Positions 29,331 through 38,064 of a stretch of DNA of 64,000 bases are shown here, one piece after another. This DNA comes from Brevundimonas vesicularis (GTDB lineage Bacteria > Pseudomonadota > Alphaproteobacteria > Caulobacterales > Caulobacteraceae). Each line of letters begins with the position of its first letter. Position 1 is the first letter of the stretch. The translations under genes and the position numbers were made by a program. The notes beneath the pieces were generated by a model. That model made no database searches and was not told where the DNA came from. It saw only the letters and a list, made by a program, of their open reading frames with translations. The stretch spans positions 992,001-1,056,000 of the forward strand of contig NZ_JACHLJ010000001.1 in the NCBI RefSeq assembly GCF_014204545.1, given 5' to 3'.

Positions 29331-31307
29331 ATGCCGCGTACCCGCCTGACCGCCGCCTGCCTCGCCGTCCTGATGACGACCGCAGCCGCTCCCGCGATAG
29401 CACAGACCTTCCAGTCCACGCCCGTCATTACCGATGCGACCCAGGCGCCGCTGGCCCTGCCCCGCGCCCAGCCGGCCATCCCCGCGCCCCAAGACACCCC
29501 CTATCCCGGCGTCATCCAGTACCGCGCCGACATCACCGATCTGGACCGCCGCATCATCAACGTCAGCCAGACCATTCCCGTCGCCGGCCCCGGCGCGCTG
29601 ACCCTGCTCTACCCGAAGTTCCTGCCCGGAAACCACGCCGCCACCGGCCCAATCCAGCTGATCTCCGGCCTGACCGTGACGGCCAATGGTCAGCGGATCG
29701 AGTGGCTGCGCGACACGCTGGATCCCTATGCCTTCCACCTCAACATCCCGGCGGGCGTGACCAGCATCGACGTGCAGTTCCAGCAACTGACCCAGCCGGA
29801 CGCCTCCAACTGGCGCGTGCTGATGACTCCGGCCATGGTCAATCTGCAGTGGGAGAAGGCCATCCTCTATCCGGCCGGCTATTTCAGCCGCCAGATCCAG
29901 GTCGCCCCGAGCGTGGTCCTGCCCGCCGGCTGGAAATACGGCACCGCCCTGAGCACCGCTTCGCAAGACGGCGACGTGGCGACCTTCGCCCCGACCGACC
30001 TCTACACCCTGATCGACAGCCCCATCTTCGCCGGCGCCCACTACCGCCGCGTCGACATCGACCCCAGCGGTGAGCGCGTCCACCTGAACATCCTGGCCGA
30101 TCAGGCCAAGGGTCTGGCCGCCACCGACGACCAGCTGAAACTGTTCGAAAACATGGTCCAGCAGGCCGACCGCCTCTTCGGCGCCCGTCACTTCGACAAC
30201 TATGAATTCCTGTTCGCCCTGACCGATCAGATGGGCGGCATCGGGCTGGAGCATCATCGCTCGTCCGAGAACACCGGTGCGCCCGACTTCTTCACCAACT
30301 GGACCAAGAGCGCCGGCGACCGGGGCCTGCTGCCGCACGAATACACCCACTCCTGGAACGGGAAGTTCATGCGTCCGGCGGACGAGCTGACCGCCAACCA
30401 CAACGTCCCGACCCAGAACACCCTGCTGTGGGTTTATGAAGGTCAGACAGAATATTGGGGCGACGTGCTGGCCGCCCGTTCGGGCCTGCATTCCAAGGAC
30501 GTGGCCCTGGCGACCCTCGCCAGCGTCGCCGCCTTCTATGACCAGCAGCCGGGTCGCCAGTGGCGCGCCTTGCAGGACACCAACAACCACAATCTGCTGG
30601 GCTATCGCGTGCCGGGGCAGTTCACCTCTTGGATGCGCGGCACCGGCGACTACTACCGCGAAAGCCTGCTGGTCTGGCTGGACGCCGACACCCTGATCCG
30701 CGAGGGCACCAATGGCCGCAAGTCGCTGGATGATTTCGCCAGGGGCTTCTTCGGTCACGACGACGGCGAATGGGCGCCTCAGGGTTACACCTTCGAAGAT
30801 GTCGTCGCGGCCCTGAACGCCGTGTATCCCCACGACTGGGCTTCCTTCCTGCGCACCCGTCTGGACGCCGTCGGCCCCGACGCCCGCGCGCCGCTGGCCG
30901 GGATCGAGCGTGGCGGCTGGCGACTGACCTACACCGACACGCCCTCGGCGGCGGAGAAGTCGGTCCAGAGCGGCTGGGCCAACGACTTCCAGTATTCGCT
31001 GGGCTTCACCCTGTCGGGCGACAAGCTGACCAACATCCGCTGGGGCGGGCCGGCCTTCGAGCAAGGCCTCGGCGCCGGCTGGAGCCTGGTCGCCGTCAAC
31101 GGCAAGGCCGGCTCGGCCGAGGTGTTGCGCGACGCCGTCACGGCGGCGAAAGGGACCGACGCCCCGATCGAACTGTTGCTGAAATCCGGCGATCGCTTCC
31201 GCACGGTGGCCTTCGCCTATCACCACGGCCTGCGCTACCCCCGCCTGGAGCGGATCGAGGGCGCGCCGGATCGCCTGTCCGACATCCTCGCGCCTCGGCG
31301 GCGCTAA
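29331..31307 (+). CDS. Exported M61 family metallopeptidase (PDZ-containing), copy 2
   Basis: A 658-residue paralogue of the preceding gene, colinear over its full length. Signal peptide (residues about 1-25, AIAQ), zinc motif His336-Glu337-x-x-His340 (HEYTH), third ligand Glu370 in WVYEGQTEYWG, and a C-terminal PDZ domain ending RYPRLERIEG. Both active sites are intact, so this is a functional duplication and not a decaying copy. Predicted periplasmic, degrading small peptides. A second copy of the palindromic repeat starts 13 bases after its stop. Confidence 0.92.
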   Translation: MPRTRLTAACLAVLMTTAAAPAIAQTFQSTPVITDATQAPLALPRAQPAIPAPQDTPYPGVIQYRADITDLDRRIINVSQTIPVAGPGALTLLYPKFLPGNHAATGPIQLISGLTVTANGQRIEWLRDTLDPYAFHLNIPAGVTSIDVQFQQLTQPDASNWRVLMTPAMVNLQWEKAILYPAGYFSRQIQVAPSVVLPAGWKYGTALSTASQDGDVATFAPTDLYTLIDSPIFAGAHYRRVDIDPSGERVHLNILADQAKGLAATDDQLKLFENMVQQADRLFGARHFDNYEFLFALTDQMGGIGLEHHRSSENTGAPDFFTNWTKSAGDRGLLPHEYTHSWNGKFMRPADELTANHNVPTQNTLLWVYEGQTEYWGDVLAARSGLHSKDVALATLASVAAFYDQQPGRQWRALQDTNNHNLLGYRVPGQFTSWMRGTGDYYRESLLVWLDADTLIREGTNGRKSLDDFARGFFGHDDGEWAPQGYTFEDVVAALNAVYPHDWASFLRTRLDAVGPDARAPLAGIERGGWRLTYTDTPSAAEKSVQSGWANDFQYSLGFTLSGDKLTNIRWGGPAFEQGLGAGWSLVAVNGKAGSAEVLRDAVTAAKGTDAPIELLLKSGDRFRTVAFAYHHGLRYPRLERIEGAPDRLSDILAPRRR

Positions 31308-31320
31308 CTCTGGGCGACCG

Positions 31321-31452
31321 TCTCCTCCCCACTCGGTGGGGAGGTGGCGCGACGCGCCTTCGCGTCGCGACGGAGGGGCTCTTCAGGTCTGTGGGACTTC
31401 AAGAACCCCTCCACCGCTTCGCGGTCCCCCTCCCCGCATCGCGGGGAGGAGA
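31321..31452. repeat. Palindromic intergenic repeat, copy 2
   Basis: A 132-bp copy of the element at 29115-29259 with the same terminal sequences. The central part differs and is shorter. It occupies nearly all the space between two converging genes (M61 copy 2 and the DJ-1-like gene), where it may act as a bidirectional transcription end. Confidence 0.85.
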
Positions 31453-31462
31453 CAGTTTTTCC

Positions 31463-32143
31463 TTATGCGCTCAACAGCTTCAGCAGCGCCTCGGCCGCTG
31501 CGTGCGACGAGCCGGGGTTTTGCCCGGTCACCAGCTTGCCGTCGGTCAGCACATAGGAGCCCCAGTCCGGCCCCTTGGAGTAGTCGCCGCCGTTGGCGGT
31601 CAGTACGTTCTCGACCAGGAACGGCACCACGTCGGTCAGGCCCACGGCCTCCTCTTCGGAGTTGGTGAAGCCGGTCACCTTGCGGCCGTTGACCAGCGGC
31701 TTGCCATCCGGCCCGTTCACCGACTTCAGCACGCCGGGCGCATGACAGACGAAGCCGGTCGGCTTGTCCGCCTTGGCGAAGGCCTCGATCAGGGCGATGG
31801 AGTCGGCGTCGTTCGCCAGGTCCCACAGCGGTCCGTGGCCGCCGGGATAGAAGACGGCGTCGAAATCCTCGGCCTTCACCGAAGACAGGACGACCGTCGA
31901 GGCCAGGGCGGCCTGGGCTTCGGCGTCGGCCTTGAACCGGCGCGTGTCGTCGGTCTGGGCGTCGGGGTCGTCGCTCTTGGGGTCCAGCGGCGGCTGACCG
32001 CCCTTGGGCGAGGCCAGCACGAGCTCCGCGCCCGCATCTTTCAGCGCGTAATAGGGCGCCGCCAGTTCTTCCAGCCAGAAGCCGGTCTTCTTGCCCGTGT
32101 CGCCGAGTTGGTCGTGCGACGTTAGCACCAGCAGAATTTTCAT
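31463..32143 (-). CDS. DJ-1/PfpI superfamily protein (Hsp31-like)
   Basis: A 226-residue cytosolic protein of the class I glutamine amidotransferase-like fold. The nucleophile-elbow Cys133 lies in GFVCHAPG, an acidic partner in FWLEELAAPY (about Glu25), and GGHGPLWDL is present, a pattern typical of Hsp31-like glyoxalase III/deglycase-type proteins. Such enzymes detoxify methylglyoxal or act as stress chaperones; which applies here is inference. ATG 32143 starts right at the first beta strand (KILLVLTS); upstream in-frame codons are not conserved. Divergent from the esterase gene. Confidence 0.88.
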   Translation of the reverse strand: MKILLVLTSHDQLGDTGKKTGFWLEELAAPYYALKDAGAELVLASPKGGQPPLDPKSDDPDAQTDDTRRFKADAEAQAALASTVVLSSVKAEDFDAVFYPGGHGPLWDLANDADSIALIEAFAKADKPTGFVCHAPGVLKSVNGPDGKPLVNGRKVTGFTNSEEEAVGLTDVVPFLVENVLTANGGDYSKGPDWGSYVLTDGKLVTGQNPGSSHAAAEALLKLLSA

Positions 32144-32262
32144 AGGGGATGGCTCCGTCTTGGGGTGTCCACAGATGGGAAGCCGCACGGCGCCGCTCAA
32201 GACTGGCCTCGATGCCGAAAACACCCCACCCTGTCGCTCTCGATCAGCGGAGACAACGTCGC

Positions 32263-33180
32263 ATGAAGCCTTGGTTCGGTCTGTTCGCCGCCCTGATGGG
32301 CCTGATGATCTTCAGCCCGTCGGCGCAGGCGGCCGGTCCTTGCAACATCGGACAAGCGGGCGCGACTCAGGCCGTCGCCATCGGCCGCACCGGACGCACG
32401 ATGCGGATCCACCTGCCCATCGGTTTTGACCCAGCAAAGCCGGCGCCTCTGGTCTTCCTGCTGCACGGCAGCGGCGGCACGGGAGAGAAGATGCTGGCGT
32501 CTTCCGGCCTGGCTGAGGCGGCGGATCGGCACGGCTTTATCGTCGCCGCGCCCGACGCCGGCATTCCGATCGATCAAGGTTTCGTCTGGAACATCCCCGG
32601 CGTGCCGACCGTCACCGGCGCGGTGCCCGGTCCCGGCGATGCGGACGACGTCGCCTATCTGACGGGGGCCATCGACTATCTGGCCGACCAGGGCTGCGTC
32701 GATGACAGCCGCATCTATGCGACGGGCCTGTCAGGCGGCGGGCGGATGACGTCCTGGCTGGGTTGCGTCGCCGCCGATCGTTTCGCCGCCATCGCTCCGG
32801 TCGTCGGCTTGCGCGCCGGCAATCCCAGAAAGGACCGCCCGCAGGAGCCGGATCCCGCCACCTGCCGCCCCTTGCGCCCCATGCCGGTCATCGCCTTCGC
32901 CGGCGACGCCGACACCACCAATCCGACCCAGGGCGGCGGCGCAGGCTATTGGAGCTACACTATGCATGCCGCCGAACAGCGCTGGGCCCAGTTGAACGGC
33001 TGCACCCAGGTGCGCGACACCCGCTGGATCGCCGACAAGGTCTATGAAGAGGGCTACGCCGCCTGCCGCGACGGCGCCGACGTCGTGGGCCGCATCACCT
33101 CAGGCGGCGGCCACAGCTGGGTCGCCGACAACGACGCCCTATGGGCCTTCTTCACCGCCCGCACCCGCCCGCAGCGCTGA
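32263..33180 (+). CDS. Exported polyhydroxybutyrate depolymerase/feruloyl esterase family hydrolase
   Basis: A 305-residue alpha/beta hydrolase (CE1/LpqC-like) with a signal peptide (residues 1-23, SAQA). The oxyanion segment FLLHGSGGTG, the nucleophile elbow GLSGGGRMT, an Asp in FAGDADTTNP and the catalytic His in SGGGHSW make a complete triad. Several Cys pairs suggest disulfides in the periplasm or outside the cell. CGGAGA precedes the ATG at 32263; the longer open frame from 32149 lacks support. Substrate could be a polyester or a phenolic ester; the sequence alone does not decide. Confidence 0.87.
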   Translation: MKPWFGLFAALMGLMIFSPSAQAAGPCNIGQAGATQAVAIGRTGRTMRIHLPIGFDPAKPAPLVFLLHGSGGTGEKMLASSGLAEAADRHGFIVAAPDAGIPIDQGFVWNIPGVPTVTGAVPGPGDADDVAYLTGAIDYLADQGCVDDSRIYATGLSGGGRMTSWLGCVAADRFAAIAPVVGLRAGNPRKDRPQEPDPATCRPLRPMPVIAFAGDADTTNPTQGGGAGYWSYTMHAAEQRWAQLNGCTQVRDTRWIADKVYEEGYAACRDGADVVGRITSGGGHSWVADNDALWAFFTARTRPQR

Positions 33181-33206
33181 GCGCTCCACGCACAGCAGCA
33201 GCGCCC

Positions 33207-33236
33207 GGCCTCAAGTAGCGCGAAGCGCGATAGGCC
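33207..33236. repeat. 30-nt palindromic element, copy 2 (3' of rplL)
   Basis: Near-identical to the element at 9767-9797: the same GGCCTCAAG left arm and TAGGCC right arm, with GCGCG-AA-GCGCG in the middle. It lies between the esterase stop and the rplL terminator. Confidence 0.7.
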
Positions 33237-33239
33237 AAC

Positions 33240-33268
33240 AAAAAAAGACCCGGCGGTTTCCCGCCGGG
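33240..33268 (-). terminator. rplJL terminator
   Basis: An 8-bp stem (33249-33256 with 33261-33268) and TTTC loop is followed on the minus strand by a run of seven T. It lies 37 bases beyond the rplL stop: a strong intrinsic terminator that separates rplJL from anything downstream. Confidence 0.85.
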
Positions 33269-33304
33269 CCTTTCCGATCTTCAGCAAATGCCGAAAGTCA
33301 GACC

Positions 33305-33688
33305 TTACTTGATCTGGACCTTGGCGCCGGCTTCCGTCAGCTTCTTGGCGACTTCATCGGCGGCTTGCTTGGAGACGTTCTCGACGACGTTCTGCGGAGC
33401 GCCTTCGACCAGGTCCTTGGCTTCCTTCAGACCCAGGTCCGAACGGACGCCGCGGACTTCCTTGATCACGTTGATCTTCTTGTCGCCGCCGTCGACCAGG
33501 ACGACGGTGAATTCGGTTTGCTCTTCGGCAGCTTCAGCCGGAGCGCCGCCGCCGGCGGCCGGAGCAGCCATGGCGACCGGAGCAGCGGCGCTGACGCCCC
33601 ACTTTTCTTCCAGCAGCTTGGAGAGTTCAGCAGCTTCGAGGACGGTCAGAGCGGACAGGTCTTCGACGATCTTGGCGAGGTCAGCCAT
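33305..33688 (-). CDS. rplL: 50S ribosomal protein L7/L12
   Basis: Stalk protein that recruits translational GTPases, 127 residues. The N-terminal dimerisation domain ([18 protein letters not shown]), the Ala/Gly-rich hinge (about 37-52) and the C-terminal domain ([25 protein letters not shown]) are standard. It follows rplJ by 62 bases in the same message. Normally rpoB comes next; here a terminator does, and rpoB lies about 7.8 kb away. Confidence 0.98.
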   Translation of the reverse strand: MADLAKIVEDLSALTVLEAAELSKLLEEKWGVSAAAPVAMAAPAAGGGAPAEAAEEQTEFTVVLVDGGDKKINVIKEVRGVRSDLGLKEAKDLVEGAPQNVVENVSKQAADEVAKKLTEAGAKVQIK

Positions 33689-33750
33689 TGTCAGTTTTCC
33701 TTCGGAGGATTGGTTTTAGAGAGTGATGCAGAGATGAAAGGCTGGGCCGC

Positions 33751-34266
33751 TTACGCGGCTTCCTTGGTGGCGTAGGCGTTGAACACGCGAGCCAGCTGAC
33801 CGGCGGGTGCTTGCAGCACGCCGGCGATACGGGTCGCAGGCGCGTTGAGCAGGCCGATGAGTTGACCGCGAACCTCGTCGAGCGTCGGGAGCTTGGACAG
33901 TGCGTCCACGCCCTTTTGGTCGACGATGGTCGAGCCCATGAAGCCGCCGACGATCTTGAAGCGATCGTTGGCCTTGGCGAACTCGGTGGCGACCTTGGCG
34001 GCCGTACCGGGGTTCTCGGAATAGGCGATGCCCACGGGACCCTTGAACAGGTTGTGGTAGTCGCTGCCTTCCTCGGCCTCGAGCGCCTTCAGCGCCAGGC
34101 GGTTCTTGACCACCTTGAACGCGCCGCCTTCTTTACGAAGACGGCCACGCAGATCTTCCATTTCCGCAACGGTCAGACCCAGGTTGTGGGTCACGACCAC
34201 GCTGCCGGCGTCGGCGAAAACGCCCTTGAGCGATTCGATAGACTCGGCTTTTTGAGCGCGATCCAT
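33751..34266 (-). CDS. rplJ: 50S ribosomal protein L10
   Basis: Anchors L7/L12 dimers to 23S rRNA, 171 residues. N-terminal MDRAQKAESIESLKGVF, the VVKNRLALKA segment and the C-terminal helix that binds L12 (LARVFNAYATKE) are recognisable. Separated from rplA by about 3.8 kb of unrelated genes. The 310 bases upstream probably hold its promoter and a regulatory leader of the kind L10 or the L10-L12 complex binds in other bacteria. Confidence 0.98.
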   Translation of the reverse strand: MDRAQKAESIESLKGVFADAGSVVVTHNLGLTVAEMEDLRGRLRKEGGAFKVVKNRLALKALEAEEGSDYHNLFKGPVGIAYSENPGTAAKVATEFAKANDRFKIVGGFMGSTIVDQKGVDALSKLPTLDEVRGQLIGLLNAPATRIAGVLQAPAGQLARVFNAYATKEAA

Positions 34267-34576
34267 TGCGGTCTCCAGTCTTGGTGTTCGCCGCCGGGCT
34301 TATTCCCGACGACGGATTGGCCAAAGCGCGTCGCATCGCTGCGAAACGTCGGGCCGGTCGTATTGTCCGAAGGATGCGTCTGACGGCGTCCGTCCCGGAA
34401 TGCGGGCTGACAGCGCAGGGTCGCGTCCCCATCTCCCCACGGCGTCAGAGGGCTCTCTGACAGTTATGGCCCGGGTGACCCCCACGCCCCGAAGTTCTCG
34501 GACAGGACCGTCAGAAGATGAACCTCCGACGGGAAGCGGCGCTCTTACAGGCGCCGCCGTTGGAAATCAACCCGGC
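34267..34576 (-). promoter_or_regulatory. rplJ promoter and leader region
   Basis: 310 bases without a gene. On the minus strand TTGATT (34570-34565), a 17-base spacer and TAAGAG (34547-34542) form a plausible promoter, giving a leader of about 270 nt. The leader is GC-rich with several short inverted repeats, as expected of an L10-type autoregulatory leader, but I cannot fold it here. No credible small gene is seen. Confidence 0.5.
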
Positions 34577-35149
34577 TTAACGCCGGCTGGGCTTTGCGCC
34601 GGTCTCGTCTTCTTCGCCGCAATCGAACCGAGCGCAGTATTTGCTCTCGAACTCCTCCAGAAGGTTCGTCATCGCTGCGGTCTCGACCTCCTGTGAGGCC
34701 ATGCTCAAGGATATCGTCTTGGCTGCGACAGACCGCCCGACAGCCGTGCGATAAAATGCGATCTGAGCGACAAGCTCTTCTTCGGTGAAGACGGAGCCGT
34801 AGATCGGCGCCAAGTCATTCATGAATCGCTCGATCATTCTGCTCGCCATCGACGGCATGTTGGTGCGGACCCAGATCGCTTCTTCGCCGCCCTTCTTATC
34901 CATTTCGCCCATCTGCGCGACCATGACGCGCTCAAACTCCTTCATGAAGTTCGGTCCGACGGACAGGTCGATCAGTTCGCGCGCCAAGGCGCTGCGGCGG
35001 GCCAGGCCGGAATCCTGCTGCGCTGGCTCGACGCGCGTGACGACGACCGTTTCGGACTGAGCCGCCGCCTGCGCGTGCGCGCCTGTCACGCTCAGCCCCA
35101 GCGCCAGACCCAGCGACGCGGCCAGCGCCAGTTTGCGTGTGATGGTCAT
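34577..35149 (-). CDS. DUF2059 domain-containing exported protein
   Basis: A 190-residue exported protein with a signal peptide (residues 1-27, GAHAQA) and a DUF2059 domain: SALARELIDLSVG, FMNDLAPIYGSVFTEEELVAQIAFYRT, and a helix bundle ending near two Cys (CARFDC). The FTEEEL..IAFY..PVG-like signature is typical of this helical periplasmic family of unknown function. It ends just upstream of the rplJ promoter and is transcribed in the same direction. Confidence 0.88.
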   Translation of the reverse strand: MTITRKLALAASLGLALGLSVTGAHAQAAAQSETVVVTRVEPAQQDSGLARRSALARELIDLSVGPNFMKEFERVMVAQMGEMDKKGGEEAIWVRTNMPSMASRMIERFMNDLAPIYGSVFTEEELVAQIAFYRTAVGRSVAAKTISLSMASQEVETAAMTNLLEEFESKYCARFDCGEEDETGAKPSRR

Positions 35150-35218
35150 GATAGCCTCCCCCGCCCTCTTATCGGGAAGCTCAGACCTGCAGGCCAGTCG
35201 AATTCGACCGACGGTTGC

Positions 35219-35671
35219 TCAATCTTCCAGCGGCGTGGCTTCGAAGTCGCGGATCAGCGCGGCCAGATCGGGCTCGTGAACCAGGTCCGCAGCCTCGCTA
35301 AAGCTCATCCAGCGGCGCTCGCGTTGATGCGCTTCGGGCCAGGCGCCCATCTGGATCAACACCTCCATCGGATAGACCGACACCACACATTGGCGAACCC
35401 CGCCGTCCTTCAGACCCTTGGCGTAACGGAATACGCCGATGGATTGGGTGTCGATGTCGCCCTTGACCCCCGCCTCCTCCATCGCCTCCTGGGCGGCGGC
35501 CTCGGGGTCGCTCTTGCCGACCATCCGCCCGCCCTTGGGGATCACCCAGCGCCGCGTTTCGCGCGAGGTGATCATCAGGATGCGACGTTCGCCGTCCTCC
35601 AACCGCCACGGCAGGGCCGCGACCTGCCGGGTCTCGGAACGGGTGGTGCGTTTCGACCGGGCCTGCGCCAC
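35219..35671 (-). CDS. Nudix hydrolase
   Basis: A 150-residue Nudix-fold hydrolase, probably acting on a nucleoside or inositol polyphosphate. The WVIPKGGRM lead-in and SDPEAAAQEAMEEAGV match the Nudix box of the diphosphoinositol-polyphosphate-phosphohydrolase-like group, where the first Glu of the canonical box is commonly Lys. The usual Arg is Gln here, while the metal-binding EAMEEAG is intact. Substrate is not predictable. It lies alone between DUF2059 and the AI-2E transporter gene. Confidence 0.87.
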   Translation of the reverse strand: MAQARSKRTTRSETRQVAALPWRLEDGERRILMITSRETRRWVIPKGGRMVGKSDPEAAAQEAMEEAGVKGDIDTQSIGVFRYAKGLKDGGVRQCVVSVYPMEVLIQMGAWPEAHQRERRWMSFSEAADLVHEPDLAALIRDFEATPLED

Positions 35672-35824
35672 GCCTCAGCCCTCGCCCCTTGCGTGCGCGG
35701 TGCTGACGATTCGTGCTGGCGCTCGCCCAATCTTCACGTCTGGTTCCAGGTCTGCCGGTCGCGGCCGCCCTCGAAACGGGATCGCGACGGCTGCGTCAAG
35801 TTGTCAGACCACGGACGGTCCCAT

Positions 35825-36907
35825 TTATTTCTCACCAGGCGCCTTGGCCTTTGGATCGCCCAGCACGTCCTGACGATACAGCATGGTGATCAGCGTGTGC
35901 AGCACCAGCGCCAGCGGCGTGGCGAACAATACGCCCAGCGGCCCGAACAGGGTGCCGATTCCCACCACGGCGAAGATGCCCAGGACGACCGGCAGATTGG
36001 CCACGTTCTTCTGCACCATCGGCGTGATGAAGTTGCTCTCCAGTTGGGACACAACGACATACAGCGCCAGCGTCATGAGGGCCGTCTCCCACCCTTGTGT
36101 GGCGCCCACCAGCACAGCCGGCACGGTGGAAACGATGGGCCCAACGATCGGCACGAACTGCGCCAGGCCCGTCAGCAGACCCAGCCCCAGCGCCGACGGC
36201 ACGCCGATGATGGCCAAACCGACCCCTGTCATCGTTCCGACCAGGACCATCGAGAACAGCTGCGCCTTCAGCCAGCCCTTCAGCGCCTTGCCGCAGCTGT
36301 TCAACACTTCGCGCATTCGCGGCCGCCGATCCATGGGCAGCATGGACAGCAGCCCCTCGCGCGACTTGGCGGGCTCGATCGCCAGGAAGACGCCCGCCAC
36401 CACGACCAGAACCAGGGTGGTGACGCCGGATGCGAAGCCCAGGGCGAACTTCTGCGCGACCTGCAACGCCTGACCGGCGCGGCCGCCCAGCCCCTGCAAC
36501 TGCTCCAACAGCTGCGCGGCATAGGGCTGGGCCTGGATCCAGGACTGAACCTGCTCCCAGCCTTGCGGCACCACGGCGGACAGGGCAACGACCTGTTCGG
36601 TGATTTGAGTGCCGAACAGGGTCAGAACGCCTGCCAGCACCGCGATCACGATCAACAGCGACAGGAAGACGGCCAGCGCATCCGGCGCCTTCAGCCAGCG
36701 CACGATGGGATCGGCCAGCGCGCGCAGGATCACCGACACCACGATGGCCCCGAAAATAAGCAGCCACAGCGTCTGCAAGGTCACGATCAGCTGGACCGCG
36801 AAATAGGCCGCCACCAGCACGATGGCGCCGAACGCGAGGCGTCCCTTCCACGGGTCGTGGCCGCCTACACCGGGCTTGTCGCCCATCAGTTTTCCCAGTC
36901 CGAACAT
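35825..36907 (-). CDS. AI-2E family transporter (PerM/YhhQ-type permease)
   Basis: A 360-residue inner-membrane protein with about eight transmembrane helices: a pair after the N-terminal PWKGRLAFGA, a central amphipathic region (about 130-190), then further helices including GLLTGLAQFVPIVGPIVST and LVSQLESNFITPMVQ, the family signature. Members include TqsA-like exporters and Na+/H+ antiporters; function is not settled by homology. ATG 36907 is chosen for its GGGGG Shine-Dalgarno; the in-frame ATG at 36964 adds a non-conserved stretch. Confidence 0.88.
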   Translation of the reverse strand: MFGLGKLMGDKPGVGGHDPWKGRLAFGAIVLVAAYFAVQLIVTLQTLWLLIFGAIVVSVILRALADPIVRWLKAPDALAVFLSLLIVIAVLAGVLTLFGTQITEQVVALSAVVPQGWEQVQSWIQAQPYAAQLLEQLQGLGGRAGQALQVAQKFALGFASGVTTLVLVVVAGVFLAIEPAKSREGLLSMLPMDRRPRMREVLNSCGKALKGWLKAQLFSMVLVGTMTGVGLAIIGVPSALGLGLLTGLAQFVPIVGPIVSTVPAVLVGATQGWETALMTLALYVVVSQLESNFITPMVQKNVANLPVVLGIFAVVGIGTLFGPLGVLFATPLALVLHTLITMLYRQDVLGDPKAKAPGEK

Positions 36908-36976
36908 ATCGCCCCCTTCAAGGTCGCGACAGGAACGCGGGTCGAGCGTGGCCGTTCGCCGCACGCGATAAAAAAG

Positions 36977-37393
36977 TCAGTGGACGTCGGAGGATCGCTG
37001 ATCGTAGGCCATTTGCGCGGCCGCGACTTCGGGCATCCGGGTCTCGGCCCAGTCGATCATCGACTGCATCGCCGCCATCAGGGTCCGGCCCAGCGGCGTG
37101 ACTGCATAGGTCACCGACACCGGCACGGTGGCCACGACGGAGCGTGACACCAGGCCGTCGCGCTCCAGCGACTTCAGCGTCTGGCTCAACATCTTCTGCG
37201 ACACCCCATCGACCCGCTGCTTCAGGGCGTTGAACCGGATCGGCCCCTCTCCCAGCACGATCAGGATCAGGGTGCTCCACTTATCAGCGATGCGGTCCAG
37301 CAGCTGTCGCGTCGGACAGTTCGCCGCGAACACATCGCCGCGCAGCCAGGTTTCTTGAAGGTGACCAGGTGTCCGAGAGGTGCCGTCTTGCAT
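36977..37393 (-). CDS. HxlR family transcriptional regulator
   Basis: A 138-residue winged-helix regulator. Cys26 in ANCPTRQLLDRIADKW occupies the position of the redox/electrophile-sensing Cys of HxlR/YodB-type proteins; DGVSQKMLSQTLKSLERDGLV is the recognition helix and wing. Divergent from the Rossmann-fold gene at 37447, which it probably controls from the palindrome between them. ATG 37393 is the most likely start; an ATG at 37435 would run through the palindrome. Confidence 0.9.
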   Translation of the reverse strand: MQDGTSRTPGHLQETWLRGDVFAANCPTRQLLDRIADKWSTLILIVLGEGPIRFNALKQRVDGVSQKMLSQTLKSLERDGLVSRSVVATVPVSVTYAVTPLGRTLMAAMQSMIDWAETRMPEVAAAQMAYDQRSSDVH

Positions 37394-37415
37394 GGGTGCA
37401 TCCCATATCGCACCT

Positions 37416-37432
37416 GGTATCCACTGGATACC
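37416..37432. promoter_or_regulatory. Palindromic operator between the HxlR regulator and its target
   Basis: A perfect palindrome, GGTATCC (37416-37422), ACT, GGATACC (37426-37432), in the 53-base divergent gap. It ends two bases before the Shine-Dalgarno of the rightward gene. GTATCC-type half-sites are typical of HxlR-family operators. Confidence 0.7.
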
Positions 37433-37446
37433 CAAAGGAGCCTTCC

Positions 37447-38055
37447 ATGAAAGTCGCAGTTCTCGGCGCCAGCGGTCGCGCCGGCTCGGAAATCACCAGG
37501 GAGCTGGCCGCGCGCGGTCACACAGTCACCGCCATCGCCCGCAAGCCGCAAGCGATCCCGACCGCCACCGGCGTCACGCCTGTCGCCGGCGACGCCTCGG
37601 ACGCCGCCGCGCTCGCCGACCTGATCAAGGGTTCGGACGCGGTCATCAGCGCCCTGCATTTCGATGTTCCCGCCGCGACGATCCTGGGCGCGCTGAAGAC
37701 CGCCGGCGTCCCGCGCCTGCTCGTCACCGGCGGCGCCGCCAGCCTGGAGGTCGCGCCTGGCGTCCTCTTGTTCGATACGCCGCAGTTCCCGGCCGAATGG
37801 AAGCCCATCGCCAAGGGCGGCCTGACCTTCCTGGACGACCTGCGTCAGGAGACCGAAATCGACTGGACCTTCTTCTCCCCCGCCGCCCTGATCGAGGAAA
37901 CGCCACGCCTGGGCCGCTATCGCACCGGGACCAACCAACTGGTTGTAAACGCCAACGGCGACAGCAAGATCGGCTTCTCCGACTACGCCATCGCCATGGT
38001 CGATGAACTGGAGAACCCCAAGCACAGCCGCGCCCGCTTCACCGCCGCCTACTGA
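37447..38055 (+). CDS. NAD(P)-binding Rossmann-fold oxidoreductase
   Basis: A 202-residue NmrA/YwnB-like protein. The dinucleotide-binding loop GASGRAGSEI sits at the N-terminus and the conserved WTFFSPAALIEE follows near residue 140. Members bind NAD(P)H and act as reductases or redox sensors. AAAGGAG lies seven bases before ATG 37447. Divergent pairing with an HxlR regulator across a 17-bp palindrome suggests induction by oxidative or electrophile stress. Confidence 0.9.
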   Translation: MKVAVLGASGRAGSEITRELAARGHTVTAIARKPQAIPTATGVTPVAGDASDAAALADLIKGSDAVISALHFDVPAATILGALKTAGVPRLLVTGGAASLEVAPGVLLFDTPQFPAEWKPIAKGGLTFLDDLRQETEIDWTFFSPAALIEETPRLGRYRTGTNQLVVNANGDSKIGFSDYAIAMVDELENPKHSRARFTAAY

Positions 38056-38064
38056 TCCGGGCAA

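Noticed and set aside
35219-35671. Nudix box with Gln in place of the usual Arg as evidence of an inactive enzyme
   Set aside because: The metal-binding Glu residues are intact and this subgroup often departs from the canonical box, so inactivation is not supported.
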